Assembly (NCBI RefSeq): GCF_000520015.2
Contig: NZ_CP007044.2
Coordinates: 5,332,001 to 5,396,000 of the forward strand
Direction of reading: 5' to 3'
Source: Chania multitudinisentens RB-25
Lineage (GTDB): Bacteria > Pseudomonadota > Gammaproteobacteria > Enterobacterales > Enterobacteriaceae
Length of the DNA stretch: 64,000 nt
Under the pieces are notes generated by a model. The model was not told the origin of the DNA and made no database searches. It saw nothing but the letters and a program-made list of their open reading frames with translations. Of the stretch, positions 9,171 through 16,405 are shown piece after piece; within the stretch, counting starts at the first letter, position 1, and each line of letters opens with the position of its first letter. The position numbers were made by a program, and so were the translations under genes.

Positions 9171-9931
9171 CACAGGCTCTCCTCATATTCTTTTTCACTG
9201 ATGATGTGGTTGACCAAGCGGCCAATGCCCTCAATCTCCACCACCACTTCATCGCCCGGTTGCACATCGGCCAAGCCTTTCGGCGTGCCGGTGGCGATCA
9301 TGTCGCCCGGCTGCAACGTCATAAACTCGCTCAAATACGCAATCAGGAACGGGATATCGAAGATCATATCGGCAGTCGTCCCACGCTGGCGCAGTTCGCC
9401 ATTGACGTAAGTACTGAGCACCAGATTGTGTGGATCGTTAACATCTTCACGATCGACGATATAGGGGCCGATGGGGGTTAAGGTGTCGCGGCTTTTCACC
9501 CGCAGATTCGGCCGGTAGTAGTTTTCCAGGTAGTCACGGATCGCGTAGTCATTGCACAGGGTATAACCGGCCACATATTCCATTGCCTGCTCGCGGCTGA
9601 CGTTACGGGCCGTTTTGCCGATCACCGCCACCAGTTCGGCTTCATAGTGCATGTAATCCACACCCGCAGGGCGCACCGACACCTGGCGGTGGCCGGTCAG
9701 GCTGTTTGGCCCTTTCAGGAATACCAAGGGTTCTTCTGGTGCTTTAAATTCCAGTTCACTGGCGTGATCGGCGTAATTCAGCCCGAGGGCGAACACCGTC
9801 CCTTGTGCGGGCGGCAGCCACTCCACGTCGTATTCATCCAGCTTGCTGCCGTCCGGCAGCGTCACCTGCAACTGGTCATCAACGGTGACATTAACAATCT
9901 GGTCATGATGGCGGATACGAGCATGTTTCAT
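9170..9931 (-). CDS. hpaG2: Homoprotocatechuate pathway isomerase/decarboxylase subunit HpaG2
   Basis: Fumarylacetoacetate-hydrolase-fold protein corresponding to the C-terminal half of E. coli HpaG, which decarboxylates and isomerises 5-oxopent-3-ene-1,2,5-tricarboxylate. The 253-aa product has ALGLNYADHASELEFKAPEEPLVF (about 48-71), the acidic metal motif HYEAELVAVIG (about 95-105), and the C-terminal EFMTLQPGDMIATGTPKGL. E. coli carries both halves in one 429-aa chain; here they are two genes 2 nt apart. Its N terminus (about 45 residues) is not in the E. coli fusion linker. Confidence 0.94.
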   Translation of the reverse strand: MKHARIRHHDQIVNVTVDDQLQVTLPDGSKLDEYDVEWLPPAQGTVFALGLNYADHASELEFKAPEEPLVFLKGPNSLTGHRQVSVRPAGVDYMHYEAELVAVIGKTARNVSREQAMEYVAGYTLCNDYAIRDYLENYYRPNLRVKSRDTLTPIGPYIVDREDVNDPHNLVLSTYVNGELRQRGTTADMIFDIPFLIAYLSEFMTLQPGDMIATGTPKGLADVQPGDEVVVEIEGIGRLVNHIISEKEYEESL

Positions 9932-9933
9932 GG

Positions 9934-10566
9934 TTATTCTCCTATCTGCATCACGTGATTAGTCAGGGCTGGTAAAGGCGAGCCTACGGCGCGCACCGTA
10001 ACCCGATCGCCCGGTTTGATTTCCACCCGCTGGTGCGGCGTTCCTACCAGCACCGCATCACCGGGTTGCAGGGTAATGAAATCGCTGATAGCGGCGATTA
10101 GCTCTGGCGCCGACCGCACCAGATCGGCGGTTGACCAGCGATCCTGTTCCACCCCGTTGATTTCGGTGACGATCTCTAGCTGATCCACATTGCTCAACGG
10201 CACCACTTCACCAAACGGGCAGAAACCATCACGGCATTTGGCTTTGATCGCCGGGCGATAAAAACTGGTTTCCGGCAGGCTGACATCATTCGCCAGCGCG
10301 TAACCGGCAATGTAGTCGGCGACATTCGCTGCCGGAACCTTACGGGCGGTACTGCCAATCACCACCGCCAGCGTTGCGCCACTTTGCACCGTTTCACCAA
10401 CCGGGAACGGAATGCTGCCGCCGTTGATGAGGTGGGTATTACGCGGTTTGATAAACCACACCGGCGTCTTTGGCGGGGTTTGATAAGGGGCTGTGCGAAA
10501 TGCCTGATCCCAGGCATCAAGCTGGCTGCGGTGATTCAGTGCAACGGAAAAGACGGTGCCTTTCAT
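9934..10566 (-). CDS. hpaG1: Homoprotocatechuate pathway isomerase/decarboxylase subunit HpaG1
   Basis: Corresponds to the N-terminal half of E. coli HpaG: starts KGTVFSVALNHRSQLDAW and carries VWFIKPRNT, YIAGYALANDVSLPE, IKAKCRDGFCP and the C-terminal FITLQPGDAVLVGTP. The 210-aa product begins at ATG 10566 with AAGGAG 6-7 nt upstream; a 27-codon upstream extension has no homology. First gene of the catabolic operon, divergent from hpaR. It probably pairs with HpaG2 as a two-subunit enzyme (inference from the fused homolog). Confidence 0.93.
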   Translation of the reverse strand: MKGTVFSVALNHRSQLDAWDQAFRTAPYQTPPKTPVWFIKPRNTHLINGGSIPFPVGETVQSGATLAVVIGSTARKVPAANVADYIAGYALANDVSLPETSFYRPAIKAKCRDGFCPFGEVVPLSNVDQLEIVTEINGVEQDRWSTADLVRSAPELIAAISDFITLQPGDAVLVGTPHQRVEIKPGDRVTVRAVGSPLPALTNHVMQIGE

Positions 10567-10664
10567 GCAAACTCCTTCAGCGACGATACCCAAAGGATTT
10601 CCAGCTGCCGCCAACCGCACAGCAACCGGAAGAACGCAGGGTATCAACAGGGCAATGGATATTT

Positions 10665-10680
10665 CATTAATATGTTAATG
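10665..10680. promoter_or_regulatory. Probable HpaR operator at the hpaG promoter
   Basis: A perfect palindrome, CATTAATATGTTAATG (6-bp arms, 4-nt spacer), 99 nt upstream of hpaG1. A second copy matching 12 of 16 positions lies at 10861-10876 on the hpaR side. Two related palindromes in a divergent MarR-family intergenic region fit the known E. coli arrangement in which HpaR binds two operators and represses both hpaG and itself. Confidence 0.7.
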
Positions 10681-10860
10681 AATAGTTTTATACGTTGTGC
10701 GTCTTTTACGCAACGCTGTTAATTTAATTTGTGATCCTGATAACGAAATATTCACAAAATAAAAACATTCATGCTATTATTCAATCTGTTAACGACTTTT
10801 AGTGGCTTTTTCCATCCCGGCCTGTATTTTTGTTTTCTCCGCTGCCGCAAACTTAGCTAC

Positions 10861-10876
10861 TATTAATGTGTTAACA
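10861..10876. promoter_or_regulatory. Probable second HpaR operator (autoregulatory)
   Basis: TATTAATGTGTTAACA shares 12 of 16 positions with the palindrome at 10665. It ends 90 nt before the hpaR ATG, in the expected place for autorepression. Confidence 0.6.
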
Positions 10877-10965
10877 AAGACCGACCTTGCACGTAGGGGC
10901 ACAGCACGCAGCCCTTTGCGATTGATACCGACAGACAAAATGCTTTAACAGTAAAGGCCATACAC

Positions 10966-11418
10966 ATGCATGAATCGTTAACCATCGCCCTGTTGCAGGC
11001 GCGTGAAACTGCCATGGGGTTTTTCCGTCCGATCCTGAAAAGCCATAATCTGACGGAGCAGCAGTGGCGTATCATTCGCGTTCTGGCTAACAACCGTTCC
11101 ATTGAATTCCATGAGCTGGCAGTGGCAACCTGTATCCTGCGCCCCAGCCTGACCGGCATCCTGTCACGCATGGAGCGGGATAAACTGATTTTCCGCCTCA
11201 AACCGGTTAACGATCAGCGTAAGCTGTATGTCTCCTTGACTCCGCAGGGCCAGGAACTGTATGAAGTGGCACGCCACCAGGTTGAACAGGGGTATCAGGA
11301 GATCGAAGCCGCGTTTTCACGCCAGAAAATGGAGCAGTTGATGGCGTTGCTGGATGAGTTGACCAAGCTTAATGATGAATTGCCTGACGATATGGCGGCG
11401 CATTCCGGCGAACAATGA
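10966..11418 (+). CDS. hpaR: MarR-family repressor of the hpa meta-cleavage operon, HpaR
   Basis: A 150-aa MarR-type winged helix repressor, collinear with E. coli HpaR (HESLTIALLQARETAMGFFRP at the N terminus, NLTEQQWRIIRVLA, RPSLTGILSRMERDKLI as recognition helix and wing, then VNDQRKLYVSLTPQG). It is divergent from hpaG1 with 399 bp between. By family knowledge it is released by 4-hydroxyphenylacetate or homoprotocatechuate. A convergent terminator follows. Confidence 0.95.
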   Translation: MHESLTIALLQARETAMGFFRPILKSHNLTEQQWRIIRVLANNRSIEFHELAVATCILRPSLTGILSRMERDKLIFRLKPVNDQRKLYVSLTPQGQELYEVARHQVEQGYQEIEAAFSRQKMEQLMALLDELTKLNDELPDDMAAHSGEQ

Positions 11419-11430
11419 TTCAGGCAGCCT

Positions 11431-11466
11431 AGGCAACCCTCTGCCAATCGGTGGCATGGGTTGCCT
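11431..11466. terminator. Bidirectional terminator between hpaR and moaF-like gene
   Basis: A composite stem: perfect 9-bp outer arms (11431-11439 with 11458-11466) and an inner 5-bp stem (11442-11446 with 11452-11456). It sits exactly between two convergent genes. T-tracts are short on both sides. Confidence 0.7.
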
Positions 11467-11474
11467 GGTTCCGT

Positions 11475-12269
11475 TTAGCCCGGCGGATACTGCGTAATGT
11501 TAAGGATCTGAGCGTGAGCCCCAACGGCAAAGTTACTCAACGCGTTGAAATCACTGCCTTGATAGCCGAGGATCTTACCGTCAGTGCGCATTCCTTGCAG
11601 ATCGATCATCACCACGCCAAGCGTTGGAACGATCTTTTCGCGCCAGACAAATAGATAGAGCTTCTCCGCAACTTTCACGTAATGGCAGCGATCGACATCT
11701 GCCAGCCCTTTCTCCACGCCATCCAGGCACTGCCACGTATAGAAATGCTCATTCAGATAGATGTGTTCATAGCGCTCGGTAGGGCTGTAGGTGTAAAGAT
11801 TACGCATCCCGATCAGTTCGTCGGTAAACTGCGGCCACGGAGCGGTGCTGCTGTCCAAACGGCCAAAGCGAAACTCCGCTTTCACCGCAGTTAATGGTAA
11901 CCCCTGCTCAACCCGGCTGAACGCATCCAGCCGTACCTGTGCTTCATCCGGCAATTGACCATACACCGCCGTAAAGTTGCCCTGCTGGCGATCGCACACC
12001 AGAGTGATGCTGCCGTTCGCCTGTTGCGGATCGAGGAAATCAATAAACAGGATCTCCGGGCGAATGCTGGTCGCGCGATAATCAACCTGCTGTTCCCCCC
12101 AAAGCAGAGTCTGATCGTCATTAAAACGGCAGTTCACCGTTTCCCCATCAGAAAAATGGAATGCCAGCGTGTTACCGGCCAGCCCGTGCCGTTGTTCCAG
12201 CGTATGGCTCTGCGGAGCAAACCCTTCCGCCAATGCACCCACCTGAATAAATACCGCTTCTGAACTCAT
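11475..12269 (-). CDS. moaF: MoaF-family protein (monoamine-regulon type)
   Basis: A 264-aa soluble protein that I recognise as MoaF-like: two related lipocalin-like halves, with an N-terminal half (about 1-110) containing FHFSDGETVNCRF and a C-terminal half (about 150-264) containing NEHFYTWQCLDG and YLFVWREKIVPTLGVVMIDL. Databases label the family 'molybdenum cofactor biosynthesis protein F', but the Klebsiella gene belongs to the tyramine-induced monoamine regulon (moaEF). No catalytic function is assigned. It is the last gene of the minus-strand unit with an SDR, a DUF3156-like protein and an amine/amino-acid permease. AAGGAG lies 6 nt before ATG 12269. Confidence 0.75.
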   Translation of the reverse strand: MSSEAVFIQVGALAEGFAPQSHTLEQRHGLAGNTLAFHFSDGETVNCRFNDDQTLLWGEQQVDYRATSIRPEILFIDFLDPQQANGSITLVCDRQQGNFTAVYGQLPDEAQVRLDAFSRVEQGLPLTAVKAEFRFGRLDSSTAPWPQFTDELIGMRNLYTYSPTERYEHIYLNEHFYTWQCLDGVEKGLADVDRCHYVKVAEKLYLFVWREKIVPTLGVVMIDLQGMRTDGKILGYQGSDFNALSNFAVGAHAQILNITQYPPG

Positions 12270-12279
12270 GTTTTGCTCC

Positions 12280-13068
12280 TTACAGAGACGTGAAAGCTAA
12301 CGTTGGGACATCAACAATGGTGGAGCCACCATCGGCCACTAGCGTGGCGCCAGTGATGATCGAAGCCAGCGGTGAACAGAGAAAACAACAAACCTGAGCG
12401 ATCTCTTCGGCACTGGCCGGGCGGCGCAGCGGCACATCACGGCAAACCCATTGGTAAGCCTGTTCCAGCGTCAGGTTATGCGCCGCCATCAACGGCTGCA
12501 TCTCTTCATCGGCCATCGGCGTGGTGACCCAACCGGGGCACACCGCGTTGGCCCGCACGCCCTGCGGGCCATAATCACGGGCGATAGAGCGCATCAGGCC
12601 GATCAGCGCATGTTTGGCCGTGACGTAACCACATACGTCCGGCCCGGCTGCCAGTGAGGCAATGGAGGCCACCAACAGCAGGTTGCCACCGCTTTTCACC
12701 AGTTCCGGCAGGCAGGCACGCGCACTGGCAAACGCACTGTTAAGATTGCTGTCCAGCGCCTGCTGCCACTGAGCATCACTGACCTCAGTAATACGGCCTA
12801 AACCCATACCCCCGGCGCTGCCGATCAGGCAATCAATACGCCCGGCATGTTGCAAAATCGCAGGCAAGATCGCGTTCTGCCAGCTTGCCCCGCTGGCGGC
12901 ATCCCCCACAATGGCAAATGCCCCAATCTCTTCGGCCAAAGCGTGCAACGGTGCCGGGCGGCGGCCAACGATAAATACCCGATCGCCTTCTTTCGCCAAC
13001 AACCGCGCGCAAGCAGCGCCAATGCCAGTGCCAGTGCCACCACCGGTAATCACCACCACTTTACTCAT
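12280..13068 (-). CDS. SDR-family oxidoreductase, MoaE-like
   Basis: Classical short-chain dehydrogenase/reductase, 262 aa. The cofactor motif TGGGTGTGIG is at residues 8-17, the NNAG-equivalent is changed to GSAGG (about 85-89), a catalytic Ser lies in LLVASIASLA and the Tyr/Lys pair in YVTAKHALIG, and the C terminus has NAVCPGWVTTPM. It overlaps the upstream gene by 8 nt and lies 10 nt before moaF, so it is operonic. In Klebsiella the gene paired with moaF (moaE) is also SDR-like; that name is by context, and the substrate is unknown. Confidence 0.8.
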   Translation of the reverse strand: MSKVVVITGGGTGTGIGAACARLLAKEGDRVFIVGRRPAPLHALAEEIGAFAIVGDAASGASWQNAILPAILQHAGRIDCLIGSAGGMGLGRITEVSDAQWQQALDSNLNSAFASARACLPELVKSGGNLLLVASIASLAAGPDVCGYVTAKHALIGLMRSIARDYGPQGVRANAVCPGWVTTPMADEEMQPLMAAHNLTLEQAYQWVCRDVPLRRPASAEEIAQVCCFLCSPLASIITGATLVADGGSTIVDVPTLAFTSL

Positions 13069-13648
13069 CGCATTTCTCCATCAGTTGGTTAATCATCAGG
13101 AAACTGCTCAACAGTAAACGCCGCTGTTCGGCCACCAGCCGCAGGTAACGCCGCCCGGCGGGCAAACGGCTGACCACCTCTGAAGCCGCGAAGTGCTCAA
13201 TATCCAGTGTCCAGTTCCCTTCGTTTAGCGCCAGCGTGGCGCGGCGGAAATCGAGCTGGGCTAAGGTTGCACCGATCTGCGGGTAACGGTGCAATGCAGC
13301 AAGCAACCGCTGAGCACCGTCATGCCTGGCGTTGGTGCGGTATATCACCCCACGGCGGCGCAGCCAGCCACCGGCCATGACACGCAATACCAGCGGTTCA
13401 GCACAGGCCGTGCGGCCCTGCAAACGAAAGCGGTGAGTAACGATATGCGCCAGAAACAGCGACTGAACCTGTTCGCAGACCTCGATCACCGGCCCCTGCG
13501 GCAGCGTGAGCCGCAGTTGGCTCGCTGCCAGCCGCTCGCAGGCATAAGGATGCAGGTTATTGACCAGGCGATTCAGCGTTGCACCCGGTTGATAGCCGGG
13601 AGGATCGCGCCGCCAGAAGCGGTTAAGTGAGGGAAGTAAGCCGATCAA
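13061..13648 (-). CDS. DUF3156-like protein of the amine-permease operon
   Basis: A roughly 195-aa basic protein with no catalytic motif I can name; I place it tentatively in DUF3156. It is Arg-rich, with blocks YACERLAASQLRLTLPQGPVIEV and HRFRLQGRTA, and has no signal peptide or membrane segment. The frame is open to 13705, but TTG 13648 is preferred because AGGAGG lies exactly 6 nt upstream. That start overlaps the end of the permease gene by 26 nt, implying translational coupling. It overlaps the SDR start by 8 nt. Confidence 0.6.
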   Translation of the reverse strand: MIGLLPSLNRFWRRDPPGYQPGATLNRLVNNLHPYACERLAASQLRLTLPQGPVIEVCEQVQSLFLAHIVTHRFRLQGRTACAEPLVLRVMAGGWLRRRGVIYRTNARHDGAQRLLAALHRYPQIGATLAQLDFRRATLALNEGNWTLDIEHFAASEVVSRLPAGRRYLRLVAEQRRLLLSSFLMINQLMEKCDE

Positions 13649-15119
13649 ACTCCACCTCCTCTTCGGCTTCCGCCTTGGCAAAGGTGCTTTCCAATACCTG
13701 TTCAACCGGCACCGGTTTAAACGGATTCACTTTCTGTACGCACAGCGTCCAGAACAGCGCATAGGCGGCCGTCAGGCCAATCATCACGCCGAAGGGAATA
13801 TAAACGTCACTAGGGCTCATCCCCGGTGGGGTAATATTGAAAATCGCCAGCAAAATACCCACGCTGGAAACAATCTGCGGCAATGGGAACCAGGGGGATT
13901 TGTAAGCCCGCGGCAGATCCGGGCGGCGGATACGCAGAATCACCACTGAGCAGGTCACCAACAGATAGGCCACGCCCCAGGCACACACCGCCGCCAACAC
14001 CATCGGGATGATGCGATCCAGATTGCCCTGGATGGCAAAAGCATGCACACAAGGGATCAACACCGCTGCGGCAATGGCCACCACCGGTGTTTTAAAACGC
14101 GGGTGCAGATAAGCGAAAATACGCGGCAGCGCGCCATCCAACACCATGCCGTACATAATGCGTGGCACCGCCGCCATCAACGTATTGATGGTGGCCGCAC
14201 CGGCCAGCAGCAACCCGACGCCGAGCCAGTACTTACCGAAATTGCCCATCACCTGGCCCGCAAACGCCGGGATCGCCATCGGCGTCTCCAGCAGATGCAC
14301 ATTGTTGGCTGCATCCACCACCACGTTTTCCACCTGATGGCTGAGCGCCGCGCCATACAATGCCATGCACAGCGCCACGCCGCACAGCCCCAGCGCCATC
14401 GCACGCGGGATAACACGGTGGGATTGTTTAATCTCCGGTGCCATCGGCGTTACCAATTCACAGCCGACGAACATAAACATCGCCATGCCGACCAGGCTGA
14501 ATACCGCAAAGGGATCGCTAACGTTAAGCGTACTGCCAAACCAGCTTTCCAGCGGCACTGCGTGAGGCAACAGCAGCCCGGCAATGGAAAAGATCATCAG
14601 CGTGCTCCACATGCAGAAAGTCAGTACCACTTCCGCTTTACCGAAAGCCTCAATGCCCAACGCATTCAGCAGGCCGAAGATAATCACCAACCCAACGCCG
14701 ATCATCCACGAGGCGTTATAGCTTTCCACCAGGGTATTGAGATGTTCAAAATTCACCAGCGCCATAATGCCGGCAAGAATGGTTTCGGCCGTTCCGGCAA
14801 AGATATGGACGATCAGATAAGCAGACAGGGTGCCGGTAATAGCAAAAAAACGCCCCATGCCGCAGGAGATATAATCATAGACCGAGCCGGTCGTCGGCAG
14901 GATCGACGCGGCCTCAGAGAACGTAGTGAGCTGCGCCTGCATCATGATAAAAGCAATCAGCATCGCCAAGGCAAAAGTATCGCCACCGATGCCAAAGCCG
15001 CTGGTCACGGTGAGGATCACCGGACTGGCCATTATCACCCCGACCGAACTGGCTAGCGTGGTGGGGAACCCGATCTTGCCCCGTTCAAGCTGGGCGTGGA
15101 GCCGTGACGGCAGGTTCAT
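13623..15119 (-). CDS. APC-superfamily amino acid/amine permease
   Basis: A 498-aa inner-membrane transporter with about 12 hydrophobic spans. The APC signature region GFPTTLASSVGVIMASPVIL is near the N terminus, and CELVTPMAPEIKQSHRVIPRA (about 221-241) matches the conserved loop of amine and amino-acid permeases. Its context with moaEF-like genes and a sulfatase under a shared operator, beside the hydroxyphenylacetate cluster, suggests an aromatic amine such as tyramine as substrate; this is inference. AGAGGA lies 8 nt before ATG 15119. Confidence 0.82.
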   Translation of the reverse strand: MNLPSRLHAQLERGKIGFPTTLASSVGVIMASPVILTVTSGFGIGGDTFALAMLIAFIMMQAQLTTFSEAASILPTTGSVYDYISCGMGRFFAITGTLSAYLIVHIFAGTAETILAGIMALVNFEHLNTLVESYNASWMIGVGLVIIFGLLNALGIEAFGKAEVVLTFCMWSTLMIFSIAGLLLPHAVPLESWFGSTLNVSDPFAVFSLVGMAMFMFVGCELVTPMAPEIKQSHRVIPRAMALGLCGVALCMALYGAALSHQVENVVVDAANNVHLLETPMAIPAFAGQVMGNFGKYWLGVGLLLAGAATINTLMAAVPRIMYGMVLDGALPRIFAYLHPRFKTPVVAIAAAVLIPCVHAFAIQGNLDRIIPMVLAAVCAWGVAYLLVTCSVVILRIRRPDLPRAYKSPWFPLPQIVSSVGILLAIFNITPPGMSPSDVYIPFGVMIGLTAAYALFWTLCVQKVNPFKPVPVEQVLESTFAKAEAEEEVEFDRLTSLT

Positions 15120-15192
15120 GGTGATTTCCTCTTAGTGTTTTTTTAACCCGGTGTTGTTAACAGGTGTTGTGCTCGCCAAGGGCGGCGAACTC

Positions 15193-15240
15193 ACTATAGG
15201 AAGTAAAGGAAAAGGCTGACTATCGTCCTTAAGGATGATA
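15193..15240 (-). promoter_or_regulatory. Permease-operon promoter with 20-bp palindromic operator
   Basis: TATCGTCCTTAAGGATGATA (15221-15240) is a 20-bp palindrome with one mismatch. Reading toward the permease, the -10-like TATAGT lies at 15193-15198, and the poor -35 region (15216-15221) abuts the palindrome, as expected for activator-dependent transcription. The 48-nt block matches the atsA promoter (18221-18268) at 38 of 48 positions. The operator lies between the atsB stop and the permease start. Confidence 0.7.
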
Positions 15241-15244
15241 GGGA

Positions 15245-16405
15245 TTAACTTGTGGGTGCAATCACGCTGTTACGCCAGGCAACAGCCCCTTGAGCATTCC
15301 GGGGGAAGCTGCGCAGCGGGGCCATTACTTCTGAAAAGAAGGTGTAGTACCCGGCGCACAAACGGTTGTAACGATCTTGGCCAAGATGCGCTGGGCAACC
15401 GCCCTGGCAGACGCTTTTTACGCTGCAACTCTGGCATTCACGCCGCAGGCTTTTAGTTTTGCCAAACTCCATCTCGGTGGCGGTAGCCACATACTCGGCG
15501 AACTGGCTAACGTGATCGAAACGGCCCAGATAATGCTTGGCGTCGATCAGATGATCGCAGGCGTATACGCTGCCGCTCGGCTCCATCACCAGATTGCCGC
15601 CACAGCGCTCGGCATGAACGCAATTGGGGCTGACGTGGGTAAAATATTGGGCATAAACATGCTCGATATTCATGACAAAAACCTGGCCGATATGGCCCTG
15701 GCTGCGCCAACGGCGATAAATCGCCACCATAAAGCGCCCCCAATTGGCAGCACGCAGACCATAGCCCGCCGCCGGTGCGTCACCTTCCAGCATCAGCGGC
15801 TGAAACTGTAGGTAACGCACGCCCAGCGCGACAAAATGGTCATACATCGCCTGCGCCCGATCGGTGACCCCATCGTGTACCACCACCAACAGGTTGAATT
15901 CAATCTGGTGCTGTTGCAATAAAGCGATGCCACGCAGTGCTGCATCGTAGCTGCTATTACCCCGTTTATCCGGCCGGTGCGCATCCTGAATCTGGCGATC
16001 GCCATCCAGGCTGACGCCGATAATAAACCGATGCTGCTTAAACAGGCGGCACCAGGCGTCATTCAGCAGCGTGGCGTTGGTTTGCAGGCTATTACTGATC
16101 GCCACGCCCGGTGGCGCATACTTTTGCTGTAACGCCAGCGCCTGCTTGTAAAAACCGATCCCTGCCAGCAGCGGTTCGCCGCCTTGCCAGACAAAGTTGA
16201 TCTCGCGGCTATAGCGCGGCTGGCTGGCGATATATTGGCGGATAAAACTTTCCAGCAAGGCTTCATCCATTTTCTGCACTTGGCTGCGCTGCGGGTAATA
16301 GCAATAACGGCAGGCCAGATTACAGCCTGCGCCGATCGGCTTAATCAGCATATGAAACGGCACGCTGGCGCGCGGCACGGTATTCACCGGGATCGGCCTC
16401 TTCAC
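15245..16405 (-). CDS. atsB: Anaerobic sulfatase-maturating radical SAM enzyme AtsB
   Basis: Radical SAM/SPASM enzyme that oxidises the active-site Ser (or Cys) of sulfatases to formylglycine. In the 386-aa product the CxxxCxxC cluster motif is at C28, C32 and C35 (CNLACRYC), and the C-terminal SPASM cysteines lie in CVHAERCGG and CQSCSVKSVCQGGCP. Its ATG overlaps the atsA stop by 4 nt (ATGA), tying maturase to substrate. The partner sulfatase is Ser-type, which requires exactly this maturase class. Confidence 0.94.
   Translation of the reverse strand: MKRPIPVNTVPRASVPFHMLIKPIGAGCNLACRYCYYPQRSQVQKMDEALLESFIRQYIASQPRYSREINFVWQGGEPLLAGIGFYKQALALQQKYAPPGVAISNSLQTNATLLNDAWCRLFKQHRFIIGVSLDGDRQIQDAHRPDKRGNSSYDAALRGIALLQQHQIEFNLLVVVHDGVTDRAQAMYDHFVALGVRYLQFQPLMLEGDAPAAGYGLRAANWGRFMVAIYRRWRSQGHIGQVFVMNIEHVYAQYFTHVSPNCVHAERCGGNLVMEPSGSVYACDHLIDAKHYLGRFDHVSQFAEYVATATEMEFGKTKSLRRECQSCSVKSVCQGGCPAHLGQDRYNRLCAGYYTFFSEVMAPLRSFPRNAQGAVAWRNSVIAPTS

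Noticed and set aside
8196..9410. 404-codon plus-strand frame opposite hpaE and hpaG2
   Set aside because: Crosses two well-supported genes on the other strand; His/Arg-rich translation typical of an antisense shadow.
14043..15056. 337-codon plus-strand frame opposite the APC permease
   Set aside because: Antisense shadow of a membrane protein gene; extremely His/Gln/Arg-rich, no motif.
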